DNA from: Muribaculum sp.
Lineage (GTDB): Bacteria > Bacteroidota > Bacteroidia > Bacteroidales > Muribaculaceae
Direction of reading: 5' to 3'
Length of the DNA stretch: 59,145 nucleotides
Assembly: GCA_023664085.1 (NCBI GenBank)
Contig: JAMPGE010000001.1
Span: 221,558 to 280,702, forward strand
Every line of letters starts with the position of its first letter. Within the stretch, counting starts at the first letter, position 1. Under the pieces are notes generated by a model. The model searched no databases. It saw nothing but the letters and a program-made list of their open reading frames with translations, and was not told where the DNA came from. The position numbers and the translations under genes were made by a program. Below are positions 1-8,591 of the stretch, in pieces.

Positions 1-70
1 TTGACTTTCAAGACAAGTTATTTTATGGTTACAAATTATAGGAAAATTCAGATATTTTAGCGACATAGAA

Positions 71-127
71 TCCAATTCCTAATTCCTCTTTCCTAATTCC
101 TCTTTCCTAATTCCTCTTTCCTAATTC
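71..127. repeat. 14-bp tandem array at the HAD gene 3' end
   Basis: Three full 14-bp units (AATTCCTCTTTCCT on plus, 81-122) lie between partial units. The array overlaps the end of the minus-strand HAD gene: the first unit is read as Glu-Leu-Gly-Lys-Arg and the next one supplies the TAG stop at 107-109. Nothing else is seen in bases 1-106. Confidence 0.85.
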
Positions 128-940
128 TGAGGCTATGAAGTCGGGTACTGACTCGGCAGTGTTGGGCCCGATCACTATGTCGGCCGTGGCCTTCACCTCT
201 TCCGATGCGTTGTCCACGGCTACAAACACATCGGCCACTTCCCTCATGGAAAGATCGTTTACGCTGTCGCCAAACGCTACGATTCTTTCCGCCCCGGCTA
301 TCGATGCAAGTTTTCGGATGGCGTTGGCTTTGGTGGCGGCGGCGGGAAACGCTTCGAGCATATCCACTTTATTGCCGTAGATATCGGTATAGCACAGAGC
401 GTTGATCGGTGCCATTTCTTTTGTCTTTTCATATACCTTGCTTCCCGCTCCCTGAGGCACCATACCGTAAAAAAGCAATACATTGTCGAGCTTGTCGGGC
501 ATGGGTTTGTCGATGTGAAACTTCTTATAGGGAGAATTGAGACGCTCATTCATAAAGGCCTTCTCAATGGGGTTTAAGTCGCCCTGATGATAAATGTCGA
601 TCATCGAACCATTGAGGGTATATACGAATGTTGGCACATTATATTGTCGGTAGATCTCAAGCAGACGGGCAGGAACGTCTTCCTGCATAAATTCCGTTTG
701 GGTATAGAGATTTTGCTCTCTTTGCCAAAGGGTGACTCCTGTCATCACTACAGTTGGCAACTGAAGATTCACATCCTTTAGAAGAGGGCCAACCGTGGCA
801 GGAGTGCGCGCCGTGGCCACGCTGAACGTCACTCCCCGCCTAATCAGGCTGTTGAGTTTGCGTATTGTGGAGGGTTCGAGTATGGCCTGAGTGTTGAGCA
901 ACGTGCCGTCGAGATCCGAGATATATAGTGTTTTTGTCAT
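107..940 (-). CDS. HAD-superfamily hydrolase, Cof-type phosphatase
   Basis: A 277-residue cytosolic HAD phosphatase of the Cof/YbjI type, expected to dephosphorylate sugar phosphates or related small metabolites; the substrate is not visible in the sequence. Motif I is near the start (SDLDGTLLN, residues about 8-16), motif II falls in the SVATAR stretch, and motif IV is AFGDSVNDLSM near residue 225. I chose the ATG at 938-940 because it places motif I at the usual distance from the N-terminus; an in-frame ATG 24 bases upstream lies in a dispersed repeat. It is last in a minus-strand run after psd, pssA and the DUF4834 gene. The C-terminal residues are encoded by a 14-bp tandem array. Confidence 0.88.
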   Translation of the reverse strand: MTKTLYISDLDGTLLNTQAILEPSTIRKLNSLIRRGVTFSVATARTPATVGPLLKDVNLQLPTVVMTGVTLWQREQNLYTQTEFMQEDVPARLLEIYRQYNVPTFVYTLNGSMIDIYHQGDLNPIEKAFMNERLNSPYKKFHIDKPMPDKLDNVLLFYGMVPQGAGSKVYEKTKEMAPINALCYTDIYGNKVDMLEAFPAAATKANAIRKLASIAGAERIVAFGDSVNDLSMREVADVFVAVDNASEEVKATADIVIGPNTAESVPDFIASELGKRN

Positions 941-952
941 TTCTGTCTTAAT

Positions 953-985
953 ACCCCGTTTCATAAAGTTTTAAGGCTTAGGGGT
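953..985. repeat. 33-bp CCCC...GGGG dispersed element, copy 1
   Basis: ACCCC at 953-957 pairs with GGGGT at 981-985 around an A/T-rich core containing GTTTCATAAA. It matches the copy at 53425-53457 at 27 of 33 positions and resembles the ends of the IS remnant at 25791-26657. It straddles the stop codon of the DUF4834 gene. Confidence 0.6.
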
Positions 986-1438
986 GGTTTCGGGCGAGGA
1001 ATTTTCGTTACCTTTTGTCTCTTCGTAGATGGCATCCTCCACTTGGTCTTCCACCACACAGGCAGTCTGCCGCGTGCTTCGAAAAAATGAGAATTTCTTC
1101 TTTTGCGCAGGACTGGATATCTCGGTTTGCCCAAACTCTTTGATCTCCGTATATTCCACATCCACCGCATATTCGGGCGGAATAATGCGTCCTTCGGAAG
1201 AGCGGGAATATCGTTGGGAACGATTATAGCCGCCGTAGGAATGCTGCCGTTCTTCGCGTGAGCGGCGCTGTGCCTCGGCCTGGGCCTTGCGGATTTTCTC
1301 CTCTTCCTTGCGGGTGGGCATGCCGAAAGTGCGGCGCACACGGTCTTCCATCCACCCTCTGATCAGGGAGAAGAGCCATTTGCTCCAAATAGGCCAGGTA
1401 AGCAGCAACAATATGATTATTATAAATGTATATCCCAT
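971..1438 (-). CDS. DUF4834 family membrane protein
   Basis: A 155-residue protein with one N-terminal hydrophobic segment (residues about 3-25, YTFIIIILLLLTWPIW), then a charged, Arg/Lys/Glu-rich soluble region with an EEEKIRKAQAEAQRR stretch likely to be helical. This is the pattern of DUF4834, a Bacteroidales family of unknown function. It sits 31 bp after pssA and just before the HAD phosphatase on the same strand, so it is probably co-transcribed with the phosphatidylethanolamine genes. An overlapping frame of 126 codons in the same interval has no recognisable features and is not called. No function can be inferred beyond an inner-membrane anchor. Confidence 0.8.
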   Translation of the reverse strand: MGYTFIIIILLLLTWPIWSKWLFSLIRGWMEDRVRRTFGMPTRKEEEKIRKAQAEAQRRSREERQHSYGGYNRSQRYSRSSEGRIIPPEYAVDVEYTEIKEFGQTEISSPAQKKKFSFFRSTRQTACVVEDQVEDAIYEETKGNENSSPETTPKP

Positions 1439-1469
1439 ATACTTACGGCGTTAATAGCCAAATTCAACT

Positions 1470-2174
1470 TCAGTGGCGGGCGAAGGGAAGCTGCGACAGA
1501 CAGACGTAGAACAGCACAAGCCACGCAAGGCCGCCGGCTCCAAGACACGCCACAAACACCACCGCTCCGAGTATCAGCAAATATCGTGCCTCATTTGTAC
1601 GCCAGCCGTAAGTTTTGAATTTCATGGAGAAAAGGCGTAAGGGCGACACCATCAGCCAGGACTCCACCACTGCCACGGTTACGAAAACCGGCCAGGCGCG
1701 AAGCGCCATCACTCCGCCGCTGAGAATAAACGAATATCCAATCCAGAAAATGGCATTCGCCGGGATGGGCAGTCCGATGAAGCTTGTGGTCTGACGGGTG
1801 TCTACGTTGAAACGGGCAAGTCTCAATGCCCCGGCAAGGGGGATGAGCATGGCAAACCATACCGACCATGCCGGTGCACCGGTCTCTTCCAGCACGTTGA
1901 ATACAACTGCCATGGGAGCTACCCCGAAACTTACAAGATCACACAGCGAGTCCAGTTCTTTCCCGAGATTTGTGTAGGCATGCAGCATCCGGGCCGTAAA
2001 TCCGTCGAAAAAATCGGCCGCAGCGGCTATTCCGATAAATATACAGCTCCATTGCCATGCCTGCAGGCTGCCTATGCGCTCAAAGCCCCGGAAGGCAAGG
2101 AGTATGGCCACCAAGCCGCACGCTATATTGGCGAGGGTGATTACGTTGGGAATATTTCGGGTTACTACATTCAT
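1470..2174 (-). CDS. pssA: CDP-diacylglycerol--serine O-phosphatidyltransferase
   Basis: A 234-residue integral membrane enzyme that joins CDP-diacylglycerol and L-serine to make phosphatidylserine, precursor of phosphatidylethanolamine. It carries the CDP-alcohol phosphotransferase signature DG(x)2AR(x)8G(x)3D(x)3D, seen as DFFDGFTARMLH through KELDSLCDLVSFG (residues about 54-85). Several hydrophobic segments follow. psd lies 103 bp upstream on the same strand, so the two consecutive steps of phosphatidylethanolamine synthesis are adjacent. The length is normal for the short bacterial type II enzyme. Confidence 0.95.
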   Translation of the reverse strand: MNVVTRNIPNVITLANIACGLVAILLAFRGFERIGSLQAWQWSCIFIGIAAAADFFDGFTARMLHAYTNLGKELDSLCDLVSFGVAPMAVVFNVLEETGAPAWSVWFAMLIPLAGALRLARFNVDTRQTTSFIGLPIPANAIFWIGYSFILSGGVMALRAWPVFVTVAVVESWLMVSPLRLFSMKFKTYGWRTNEARYLLILGAVVFVACLGAGGLAWLVLFYVCLSQLPFARH

Positions 2175-2277
2175 CTGATTTTTGCCGGAGACTTGTTCCG
2201 GATATATATACCTAACAAAATCGGGGGTAATTTAGACCACTCCCCTTTGATAAAATTTTTCGTGCCCCGCGAGAAAC

Positions 2278-2958
2278 CTATCGCTCCGGAAGAATCGCCA
2301 GAGGGGTAAGTCCGCCGCGCGTGGTTTGCCCGAGCGAAAGAAGCACCGTGGATTCCACCGGAAGATAGATATCCACCCGCGATCCGAATTTAATAAATCC
2401 AAGGTGATCGTCGATATCAGCCTCTTCTCCCGCATGGGCATACGTCACAATACGCCGGGCCATGGCTCCTGCTACCTGACGCACACATACCTTATGGCCT
2501 TCGGGCGTGACGATGCCTATTGTGCTGCGTTCGTTTTCCGTGCTGCTCTTTGGTAGATACGCCGAGAGGAAGCGCCCGTTGTGATGACGCACATACACCA
2601 CCTCTCCATCCACCGGAAACCAGTTGGCATGCACGTTGAGAGGAGACATAAACACCGACACCTGTATGGCTTCGCCCTGAATAAACTCAGGCTCTGTCAC
2701 TTTCTCGATCACCACCACTCGCCCGTCGACCGAACTCACCACCCGGCCCTTGCGCGCTCCGCGGTATACCCGCTTGGGGCAACGGAAAAAATTGAATACA
2801 AATGAATAGAGCAGAAACGATCCCGATGAAAATATTATTGACAATACCTTCAAAGGCATCACGAGCCACACCAGAGCATTCAATGCCGCCAGCGTAAGGA
2901 AGAGAATCACCAGAATATTGGTGCCCTCATGATGTATTTTCACTCTTTTCAATTTCAA
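2278..2958 (-). CDS. psd: Phosphatidylserine decarboxylase proenzyme
   Basis: A 226-residue decarboxylase that converts phosphatidylserine to phosphatidylethanolamine. The maturation site is the Gly-Ser pair in IKFGSRVDIYLP (residues about 190-201); self-cleavage there would turn the serine into the pyruvoyl cofactor. The conserved block FMSPLNVHANWFPVDGEV (about 103-120) is present and the N-terminus holds two hydrophobic segments. It is the short, archaeal/Bacteroidetes-type proenzyme. It heads the minus-strand operon that continues with pssA, DUF4834 and the HAD phosphatase, driven by the promoter at 3102-3132. Confidence 0.95.
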   Translation of the reverse strand: MKLKRVKIHHEGTNILVILFLTLAALNALVWLVMPLKVLSIIFSSGSFLLYSFVFNFFRCPKRVYRGARKGRVVSSVDGRVVVIEKVTEPEFIQGEAIQVSVFMSPLNVHANWFPVDGEVVYVRHHNGRFLSAYLPKSSTENERSTIGIVTPEGHKVCVRQVAGAMARRIVTYAHAGEEADIDDHLGFIKFGSRVDIYLPVESTVLLSLGQTTRGGLTPLAILPER

Positions 2959-3018
2959 CGTTTGCCGCTTTTTTACTTTTTTGCGTGGAGAGAAAATTCT
3001 CCCTGCCGATCGAGAGTA

Positions 3019-3090
3019 CGTCTCATAAAAATTTAGCCTTAGGAGCGAGACGAACTCTAAGGACTCGGCGGCTCATTTTGCCGACATGCC
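3019..3090. repeat. Solo repeat related to the IS-remnant ends, in the psd leader
   Basis: The stretch has CGTCTCATAAAAATTTAG, then CCTTAGGAGCG and CTCTAAGGACTCGGCGG, then CTCATTTTGCCGA. The same blocks occur in looser form at the ends of the element at 25791-26657 (GACTCATAAAAAATCAG, CCTTAGAGC, TTTTTGCCGAGTC). It lies inside the predicted psd leader and contains inverted CTAAGG/CCTTAG blocks. Confidence 0.45.
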
Positions 3091-3101
3091 TTAAATTTGT
3101 C

Positions 3102-3132
3102 CAAAATTAATACATTTGGACGTGATTGCAAA
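3102..3132 (-). promoter_or_regulatory. Promoter for psd
   Basis: On minus, TTTG (3129-3132), a 19-base spacer, then TAATTTTG (3102-3109): a full match to the Bacteroidetes sigma-ABfr consensus. Transcription would start near 3096, giving a leader of about 138 bases. The region 2959-3270 holds this promoter, the pheT promoter and the repeat above, and no gene. Confidence 0.75.
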
Positions 3133-3198
3133 ACTTTTCCCCAAATTAGAGACCATCTCCGCTTTTAAACCCTCTTTTCACACCCGCTTTCGCTTTTT

Positions 3199-3230
3199 TT
3201 TGCTCTTTTGGGCAATATTTGCTAACTTTG
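3199..3230 (+). promoter_or_regulatory. Promoter for pheT
   Basis: TTTG (3199-3202), a 20-base spacer, and TAACTTTG (3223-3230) match the Bacteroidetes consensus fully. The predicted start near 3236 leaves about 35 bases before the ATG at 3271, which supports that ATG over the in-frame ATG at 3238. Confidence 0.8.
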
Positions 3231-3270
3231 CGGGTCAGTGGAATTTCCGCAATTTTCCCGAATTTTCGTT

Positions 3271-5760
3271 ATGAACATTTCTTATAAATGGCTTAAACGC
3301 TTCATCGATTTCGACCTCTCTCCCAAAGAGCTCGCAGCAGCCCTCACTTCCCTCGGTCTTGAATGCGACCAGGTGGAGGAAGTGGAGTCTATCCGCGGCG
3401 GTCTGCGTGGTGTAGTTGTGGGTAAAGTGCTCACTTGCATTGATCATCCCGATTCCGACCATCTTCATATCACCACGGTGGATCTCGGCCAGGACCAGCC
3501 CGTAACCATCGTCTGCGGCGCTCCCAACGTGGCTGCGGGCCAGACCGTAGTGGTAGCCACCGTAGGCACCGTGCTTTATCAGGGCGACAAAGAATTCAAA
3601 ATCAAAAAATCCAAAATACGCGGCGTGGAATCATTCGGCATGATCTGCGCCGAAGACGAAATCGGTGTGGGCAAGAGCCACGACGGAATCATGGTGCTTC
3701 CCGACGGCATCGCTCCCGGCACTCCCGCCGCCGAATACTTCAACGTGGAAAGCGACTACTGCCTCGAGGTGGAACTCACACCCAACCGCGTGGACGCCGC
3801 CTCCCACTACGGCACCGCCCGCGATCTCAAGGCATGGCTCGCCCGCAATGCTTTCGACAAGAATCCTCATTCCGACATGCCGGTCATTACCGTGCCCGAC
3901 GAGTCTGCCTTCAGCGTGGACCGCAAAGACGGCGCCGCCGCCATAGAAGTGATCGACACCGAAGGATGCCCGAGATATTCCGGCGTCACCGTGCGCGGTA
4001 TCAAGGTGAAGCAGTCTCCCGAATGGCTCGCCCGACTGCTCACCACGGCCGGTCAGCGTCCGATCAACAACGTGGTGGACATCACCAACTTTATCCTGCT
4101 CGGTCTTGGCCAGCCGCTGCATTGCTTTGACCTCGACAAGGTGAAGGATGAGAAGATCGTGGTGCGCACCTGCCCCGAAGGCACCCCCTTTACCACCCTC
4201 GATGGCGTGGAACGCAAACTCAACGCGGCAGACCTTATGATCTGCGATGCCGAGAAGCCGCTGTGTATTGCCGGCGTATTCGGCGGTCTTGACTCCGGAG
4301 TCACCGAAAGCACCGAAAACGTATTCATAGAGAGCGCTTGGTTCAACCCCACCCGCGTGCGCCGCACGGCCCGACGCCACGGTCTGAGCACCGACGCCTC
4401 TTTCAGATATGAACGCGGCACCGATCCCAACATCACCGTGTTCGCAGCCCGCCTTGCGGCTGTGATGATCCGCGAACTCGCCGGCGGTGAAGTATGCGGT
4501 GACGTTGTCGACGTGCTTCACGCCGACACCGCTCCATTTGAGATGGATTTCTCCCTCTCTTACTGCATGAGCCTCATCGGAAAGCAAATCCCCCGCGAAC
4601 TCGTCGCGCTCATCCTCAAGGCCCTTGAAATCGACGTCCAGCCCACCGAAGATCCCGACGTGATCCATCTGCGCGTGCCCCGGTATCGCGTGGACGTAAC
4701 CCGTCCGTGCGACGTGGTGGAGGAGATTCTTCGCGTCTACGGCTACAACAACGTGGACTTCCTCTCCGAGACGCACACCAACCTCTCCAAAAAGGGTCCG
4801 GCGGACCAAAGCTATTCGCTCCAGCAGCTCACAAGCGAAATGCTCACAGCCCGCGGTTACGTGGAAATTCTCAACAATTCGCTCACGGCGCGCCATTATT
4901 ACGCCGACTCACAGAAATTCCCCGAGCAGTCTTGCGTGAAAATCATCAACCCCCTCAGCGGCGACCTGTCGCTGATGCGCCGCACTCTGCTCTACGGAGG
5001 CCTTGAATCGCTCGCCCACAATATCAACAGGAAGGCCACAGATCTGAGGATGTATGAATTCGGCAATCTCTACGAATTCAATGCCGCCAAAGAGTCCACG
5101 ACCGAATCCCCCCTCGCCCCTTACAGCGAGCGTCCGGCCCTTGCTCTCTGGCTCACCGGAAATCACCACACCCTCTCGTGGAACTCCCGACAGGCCGAAT
5201 CATCCGTATTTGACCTCAAGGCCGACGTGCTCGATATTTTCCGTCGGCTTGGTCTTGACACCCGCTCTTTGGCATTCTCCCAAGACAGCGATGAAATCTT
5301 CTCCGCCCGCCTGCTTGTGGCCCTGCCCTCTGGAAAAGATGTGGCCGAAATCGGCATTCTGCGCCGTGCTCTGCTGAAGAAATTCGATATTGAGCAGGAC
5401 GTGGCCTTCGCCGAAATACGATGGGACGTACTCTTCAAAGCCGTAAGCAAAAAAGAAGTGTTCTTCTCCGAGCTCCCCAAGTCGCAGCCCGTGAGGCGAG
5501 ACTTCGCGCTGCTGCTCGACAAGGGCGTGACGTTCGACGCCGTGGAGCGCGTGATCCGCAAAGCCGAACGCAAACTTCTGGGCAACGTAAGCCTCTTCGA
5601 CGTATACGAAGGGAAGAATCTGCCGGCAGGCAAAAAATCGTATGCCGTAAGTATCACCCTCCAGGACCCCGAAAAGACTCTCGACGACCGCCGTATAGAT
5701 CAGGCCGCCGCCCGCATCGTGGAAGCCCTGAAAAAAGAACTCGGCGCCGAACTCAGATAA
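3271..5760 (+). CDS. pheT: Phenylalanine--tRNA ligase beta subunit
   Basis: The 829-residue beta chain of the alpha2beta2 enzyme that charges tRNA-Phe. The N-terminus MNISYKWLKRFIDF is typical. Domains in order: tRNA-binding OB fold (residues about 40-150), B3/B4 editing region, B5 domain, the synthetase-like core (LNNSLTARHYY through RLLVALPSG), and a C-terminal ferredoxin-like anticodon-binding domain (SQPVRRDFALLLDKGV onward). Its partner pheS is not in the window. An upstream in-frame ATG at 3238 would add 11 residues, but it lies only a few bases after the predicted transcription start. yebC follows on the same strand. Confidence 0.97.
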   Translation: MNISYKWLKRFIDFDLSPKELAAALTSLGLECDQVEEVESIRGGLRGVVVGKVLTCIDHPDSDHLHITTVDLGQDQPVTIVCGAPNVAAGQTVVVATVGTVLYQGDKEFKIKKSKIRGVESFGMICAEDEIGVGKSHDGIMVLPDGIAPGTPAAEYFNVESDYCLEVELTPNRVDAASHYGTARDLKAWLARNAFDKNPHSDMPVITVPDESAFSVDRKDGAAAIEVIDTEGCPRYSGVTVRGIKVKQSPEWLARLLTTAGQRPINNVVDITNFILLGLGQPLHCFDLDKVKDEKIVVRTCPEGTPFTTLDGVERKLNAADLMICDAEKPLCIAGVFGGLDSGVTESTENVFIESAWFNPTRVRRTARRHGLSTDASFRYERGTDPNITVFAARLAAVMIRELAGGEVCGDVVDVLHADTAPFEMDFSLSYCMSLIGKQIPRELVALILKALEIDVQPTEDPDVIHLRVPRYRVDVTRPCDVVEEILRVYGYNNVDFLSETHTNLSKKGPADQSYSLQQLTSEMLTARGYVEILNNSLTARHYYADSQKFPEQSCVKIINPLSGDLSLMRRTLLYGGLESLAHNINRKATDLRMYEFGNLYEFNAAKESTTESPLAPYSERPALALWLTGNHHTLSWNSRQAESSVFDLKADVLDIFRRLGLDTRSLAFSQDSDEIFSARLLVALPSGKDVAEIGILRRALLKKFDIEQDVAFAEIRWDVLFKAVSKKEVFFSELPKSQPVRRDFALLLDKGVTFDAVERVIRKAERKLLGNVSLFDVYEGKNLPAGKKSYAVSITLQDPEKTLDDRRIDQAAARIVEALKKELGAELR

Positions 5761-5902
5761 TCAACAACAATCTACAACATATCTCAAACCCGGCAAACCA
5801 TGCAAAGAAGAGACCGACACTTTCTCAGTTTTCATGATAAAGTTCAGTTAGCTTCACTGTCGGAGGCCGGACACAACACAACAAATTCACAATTAAATTC
5901 CT

Positions 5903-6619
5903 ATGGGAAGAGCATTTGAATATCGCAAAGCCCGCAAGCTCAAACGCTGGGGCAACATGAGCCGCACATTCACCCGCATCGGTAAGGAAATCACAATCGC
6001 CGCCAAAGCAGGTGGCCCGGATCCCGCCATGAACCCCCGTCTGCGCGTGCTCATGCAGAATGCAAAAGCCGCCAACATGCCCAAGGATACCGTGGAACGC
6101 GCAATCAAAAAGGCTACCGACAAGGATGCCAGCGACTATAAAGAGATCGTATATGAAGGATACGGTCCCCACGGCATCGCAATCGTGGTGGAGACTGCCA
6201 CCGACAACAATCAGCGCACCGTAGCCAACGTCCGCTCTTACTTCAACAAGCACGGCGGTTCGCTCGGCACTCAAGGTTCTCTCTCATTCCTCTTCGACCA
6301 CAAAAGCGTGTTTCACCTTAAACCCGCCGACAACAAAAGCACCGACGACTTCGAACTTGAATTGATGGACTTCGACGCCGAGCTCGAACATGATGCCGAG
6401 GAATGGGTGGTTTACGGCGCTTTCGACCAGTTTGCCAACATTCAGAAATATCTCGAAGACGCCGGCATGGAAATCGTTTCCGCCGAATTCGAACGTATTC
6501 CTACCGATTACAAGGAAGTCACCGCCGAGCAGCGCGAAGCCATCGAAAAGCTCCTCGAGAAGTTTGAAGATGACGAAGACGTGCAAAACGTTTTCCACAA
6601 TATGAAGGAAGAAGACTGA
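5903..6619 (+). CDS. yebC: YebC/PmpR family protein
   Basis: A 238-residue member of the YebC/PmpR (TACO1-like) family, associated with transcription regulation and with relief of ribosome stalling. The N-terminus MGRAFEYRKARKLKRWGNMSRTFTRIGKEI and the block NPRLRVLMQNAKAANMPKDT are diagnostic; the YEGYGPHGIAIVVE block follows near residue 85, and the acidic C-terminus is common in the family. It is 142 bp downstream of pheT and followed by a strong intrinsic terminator, so it ends the plus-strand unit. Length is normal. Confidence 0.95.
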   Translation: MGRAFEYRKARKLKRWGNMSRTFTRIGKEITIAAKAGGPDPAMNPRLRVLMQNAKAANMPKDTVERAIKKATDKDASDYKEIVYEGYGPHGIAIVVETATDNNQRTVANVRSYFNKHGGSLGTQGSLSFLFDHKSVFHLKPADNKSTDDFELELMDFDAELEHDAEEWVVYGAFDQFANIQKYLEDAGMEIVSAEFERIPTDYKEVTAEQREAIEKLLEKFEDDEDVQNVFHNMKEED

Positions 6620-6651
6620 TCGGCATAAGCTATCAGAAAGAAATTTCAAAT

Positions 6652-6700
6652 AAATTACGACCGGGATTTGGGCGAAACCAAGACCCGGACGTAATTTTTT
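6652..6700 (+). terminator. Intrinsic terminator after yebC
   Basis: AAATTACG-A-CCGGG at the left pairs with CCCGG-A-CGTAATTT at the right, with further pairing (TTGG/CCAA) near the loop and a run of seven T directly after. It sits 32 bases past the yebC stop and just before the convergent ClC gene. Confidence 0.9.
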
Positions 6701-6733
6701 TATCCCGATAGGGATTCTACATTTTCCGTTTCC

Positions 6734-8050
6734 TCACACCGGCCTGAGTCTCGGCGCCGATATCGTACGCACTATCCACGACACAAGAGCTATCACTGCC
6801 AGACTTAGCAGGAAGTCGGACCTGTTGGCCATCTCCGCAGCCAGAAATATCGACATCATTGGAGCTGATATTATCCCCGACATGGCCGCAGCCGCTCCCA
6901 AAAATATGAAATTCGGCACCGGAAGCTCACACCCGCACCATGTGTTCATCATCACGGCAAAAGCAAAACCGAAAAATCCGCCGGCGAAAAGTGTGGGGGC
7001 GTAATTTCCCGCTACTCCCCCGCCATAATTGGCGGCGGCGCATACAAACGGCTTGATGACGGCTATTCCCAACGCGATGACGGCAAGCAGTATGGCCTCG
7101 CCGTCAGCCCCGGCGAATGCACTGTAGGAAAGGAGTACCGAATAATCCGAGGCGAGCAGCCTGTCGAGCGAGGGATAGCCCGTGGAGAAAAGCGACGGAA
7201 AAATGAAGATGGCAAGGCCCGTCATTAGTCCGGCGGATATGGCTCTGACCCAAACGCTTTTCAAGGCCTCCAGAAGACGCTCGGTGAGGTCCATGACAAA
7301 GGTGTAGTAAACGGAATAAAAGCCAACCAGAACGCCTAAAAGGATGATATACGGCATATCTCTGCCCATTGGAGGCACCGAGTTGAAGAAACTGATGTCA
7401 AACTGGTCTCCGGCAAACACGAAGGAGGTGGTACCGGCCACCAGACACCCCGCAATCAGGGGAATCACGTCTCGCGAACGCATCGGCATCCTGAGCACTT
7501 CGAGGGTGAAGAGCACTCCTCCCAAAGGCGACCTGAAGATTCCGGCGATGCCTGCCCCGGCTCCGATTCCTATAAGGATGCGCAGCTGATCCTGGTCAAG
7601 GCCAAACCAGCGTCCCAGATTGGTGCCTATGGCCGCTCCGGCAAACGCACTCGGTCCTTCTCCTCCCGCCGATCCGCCGAAGCCGAGGGTCACTGACGCG
7701 GCCAGCACAGGCGACCACATTATTCTTGCCGACAACACATGATCCCTGGAATGAAGATAGGTTTTCAATCTCTCCGTGCCGTGGTTCAGCGGGGTACGTA
7801 TTATATATTTTACGAACAATGCGGTGACCACAAAACCAAATACGGGAAGTATCAAAAATGCAAAATTGGCACCGTTGGAGCCGAGATGGGAAGTGATGTG
7901 ACGGGCTATAAAACTTAAAATGATATTGAGAAGAGTGGTGGCCGAACCTATGATGAATCCTGAAAACACACACACTGTGGTAAGCCGATACACTGCCGGC
8001 AACCTTCTCCATGCGAAATCGCGAAGTTTGTGTGGTGTGGGTTTAGTCAT
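6734..8050 (-). CDS. ClC-family chloride channel or H+/Cl- antiporter
   Basis: A 438-residue polytopic membrane protein of the ClC family. The selectivity-filter block GSAGGEGPSAFAG keeps the glutamate that gates the pore (the position of GREGP in characterised members), and GNYAPTLFAGGFFG corresponds to the GxFxP block near the C-terminus. About ten or more hydrophobic segments are visible. There is no cytoplasmic CBS pair. The start at 8048-8050 (MTKPTPHKLRDF) is preferred; the frame is open for 35 more codons upstream, but those residues are unlike the family. Channel versus antiporter cannot be decided here. Confidence 0.88.
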   Translation of the reverse strand: MTKPTPHKLRDFAWRRLPAVYRLTTVCVFSGFIIGSATTLLNIILSFIARHITSHLGSNGANFAFLILPVFGFVVTALFVKYIIRTPLNHGTERLKTYLHSRDHVLSARIMWSPVLAASVTLGFGGSAGGEGPSAFAGAAIGTNLGRWFGLDQDQLRILIGIGAGAGIAGIFRSPLGGVLFTLEVLRMPMRSRDVIPLIAGCLVAGTTSFVFAGDQFDISFFNSVPPMGRDMPYIILLGVLVGFYSVYYTFVMDLTERLLEALKSVWVRAISAGLMTGLAIFIFPSLFSTGYPSLDRLLASDYSVLLSYSAFAGADGEAILLAVIALGIAVIKPFVCAAANYGGGVAGNYAPTLFAGGFFGFAFAVMMNTWCGCELPVPNFIFLGAAAAMSGIISAPMMSIFLAAEMANRSDFLLSLAVIALVSWIVRTISAPRLRPV

Positions 8051-8591
8051 AACAGGTGCAGAATAACTTAGATATGTGATACGGAATATAACTCTGAAAC
8101 AAAATAACAAAGCAAGGGGTTGAAGCAGGGGCATAAAAAAGCAGACCTCTTTCACAAGAAGCCTGCCACAATGCGAATCAATAAATGTGATTATTAATTT
8201 CTACAAACCTAACATAAACGATTTTATCTTTCTTGCTTTAATCTACACCATACTAACCTTAAAATCTTTTTTATTGCCTTATATATAGAACCATTGATTT
8301 TGTAATCGATGCTTAGGCATCAATAATTGCATCATCTTATCGCTATCCTAACACCGGATGAACAATTCATTAGTTAAGCAAGAGTAGAGAATGAAAGGAT
8401 CGGGAAAAACCATGGGGTTTAATCCCTTCTTGTTTCTACGTTGCAAAATTAAAATGAATTTGGAGCGGATGCAACAATTTTTCCCCGGATATAATCAACT
8501 ATATCATATAATATAAATAATTTTAACTATATTTCAGTGCTTTAGATTTTGCAAATATAAGTTCAAATATGAGTAAATATATTAAAAAAAG
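8051..8591. other. A/T-rich intergenic region without a gene
   Basis: This 541-base stretch lies between the starts of ClC (minus) and the end of rpoN (minus). On minus it has TAGGTTTG at 8204-8211, a match to the -7 box, but no good -33 partner, so it is only a possible ClC promoter. I see no open frame, tRNA or tandem array. Confidence 0.6.

Noticed and set aside
961..1341. A 126-codon frame overlapping the DUF4834 gene on the same strand
   Set aside because: Low-complexity Arg/Pro-rich translation without a membrane segment; the 155-codon DUF4834 frame fits better.
3631..4896. A 421-codon open frame antisense to pheT
   Set aside because: It mirrors the reading frame of pheT, has no domain pattern (His/Gly/Val-rich composition typical of antisense frames) and no promoter. 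Treated as a shadow.
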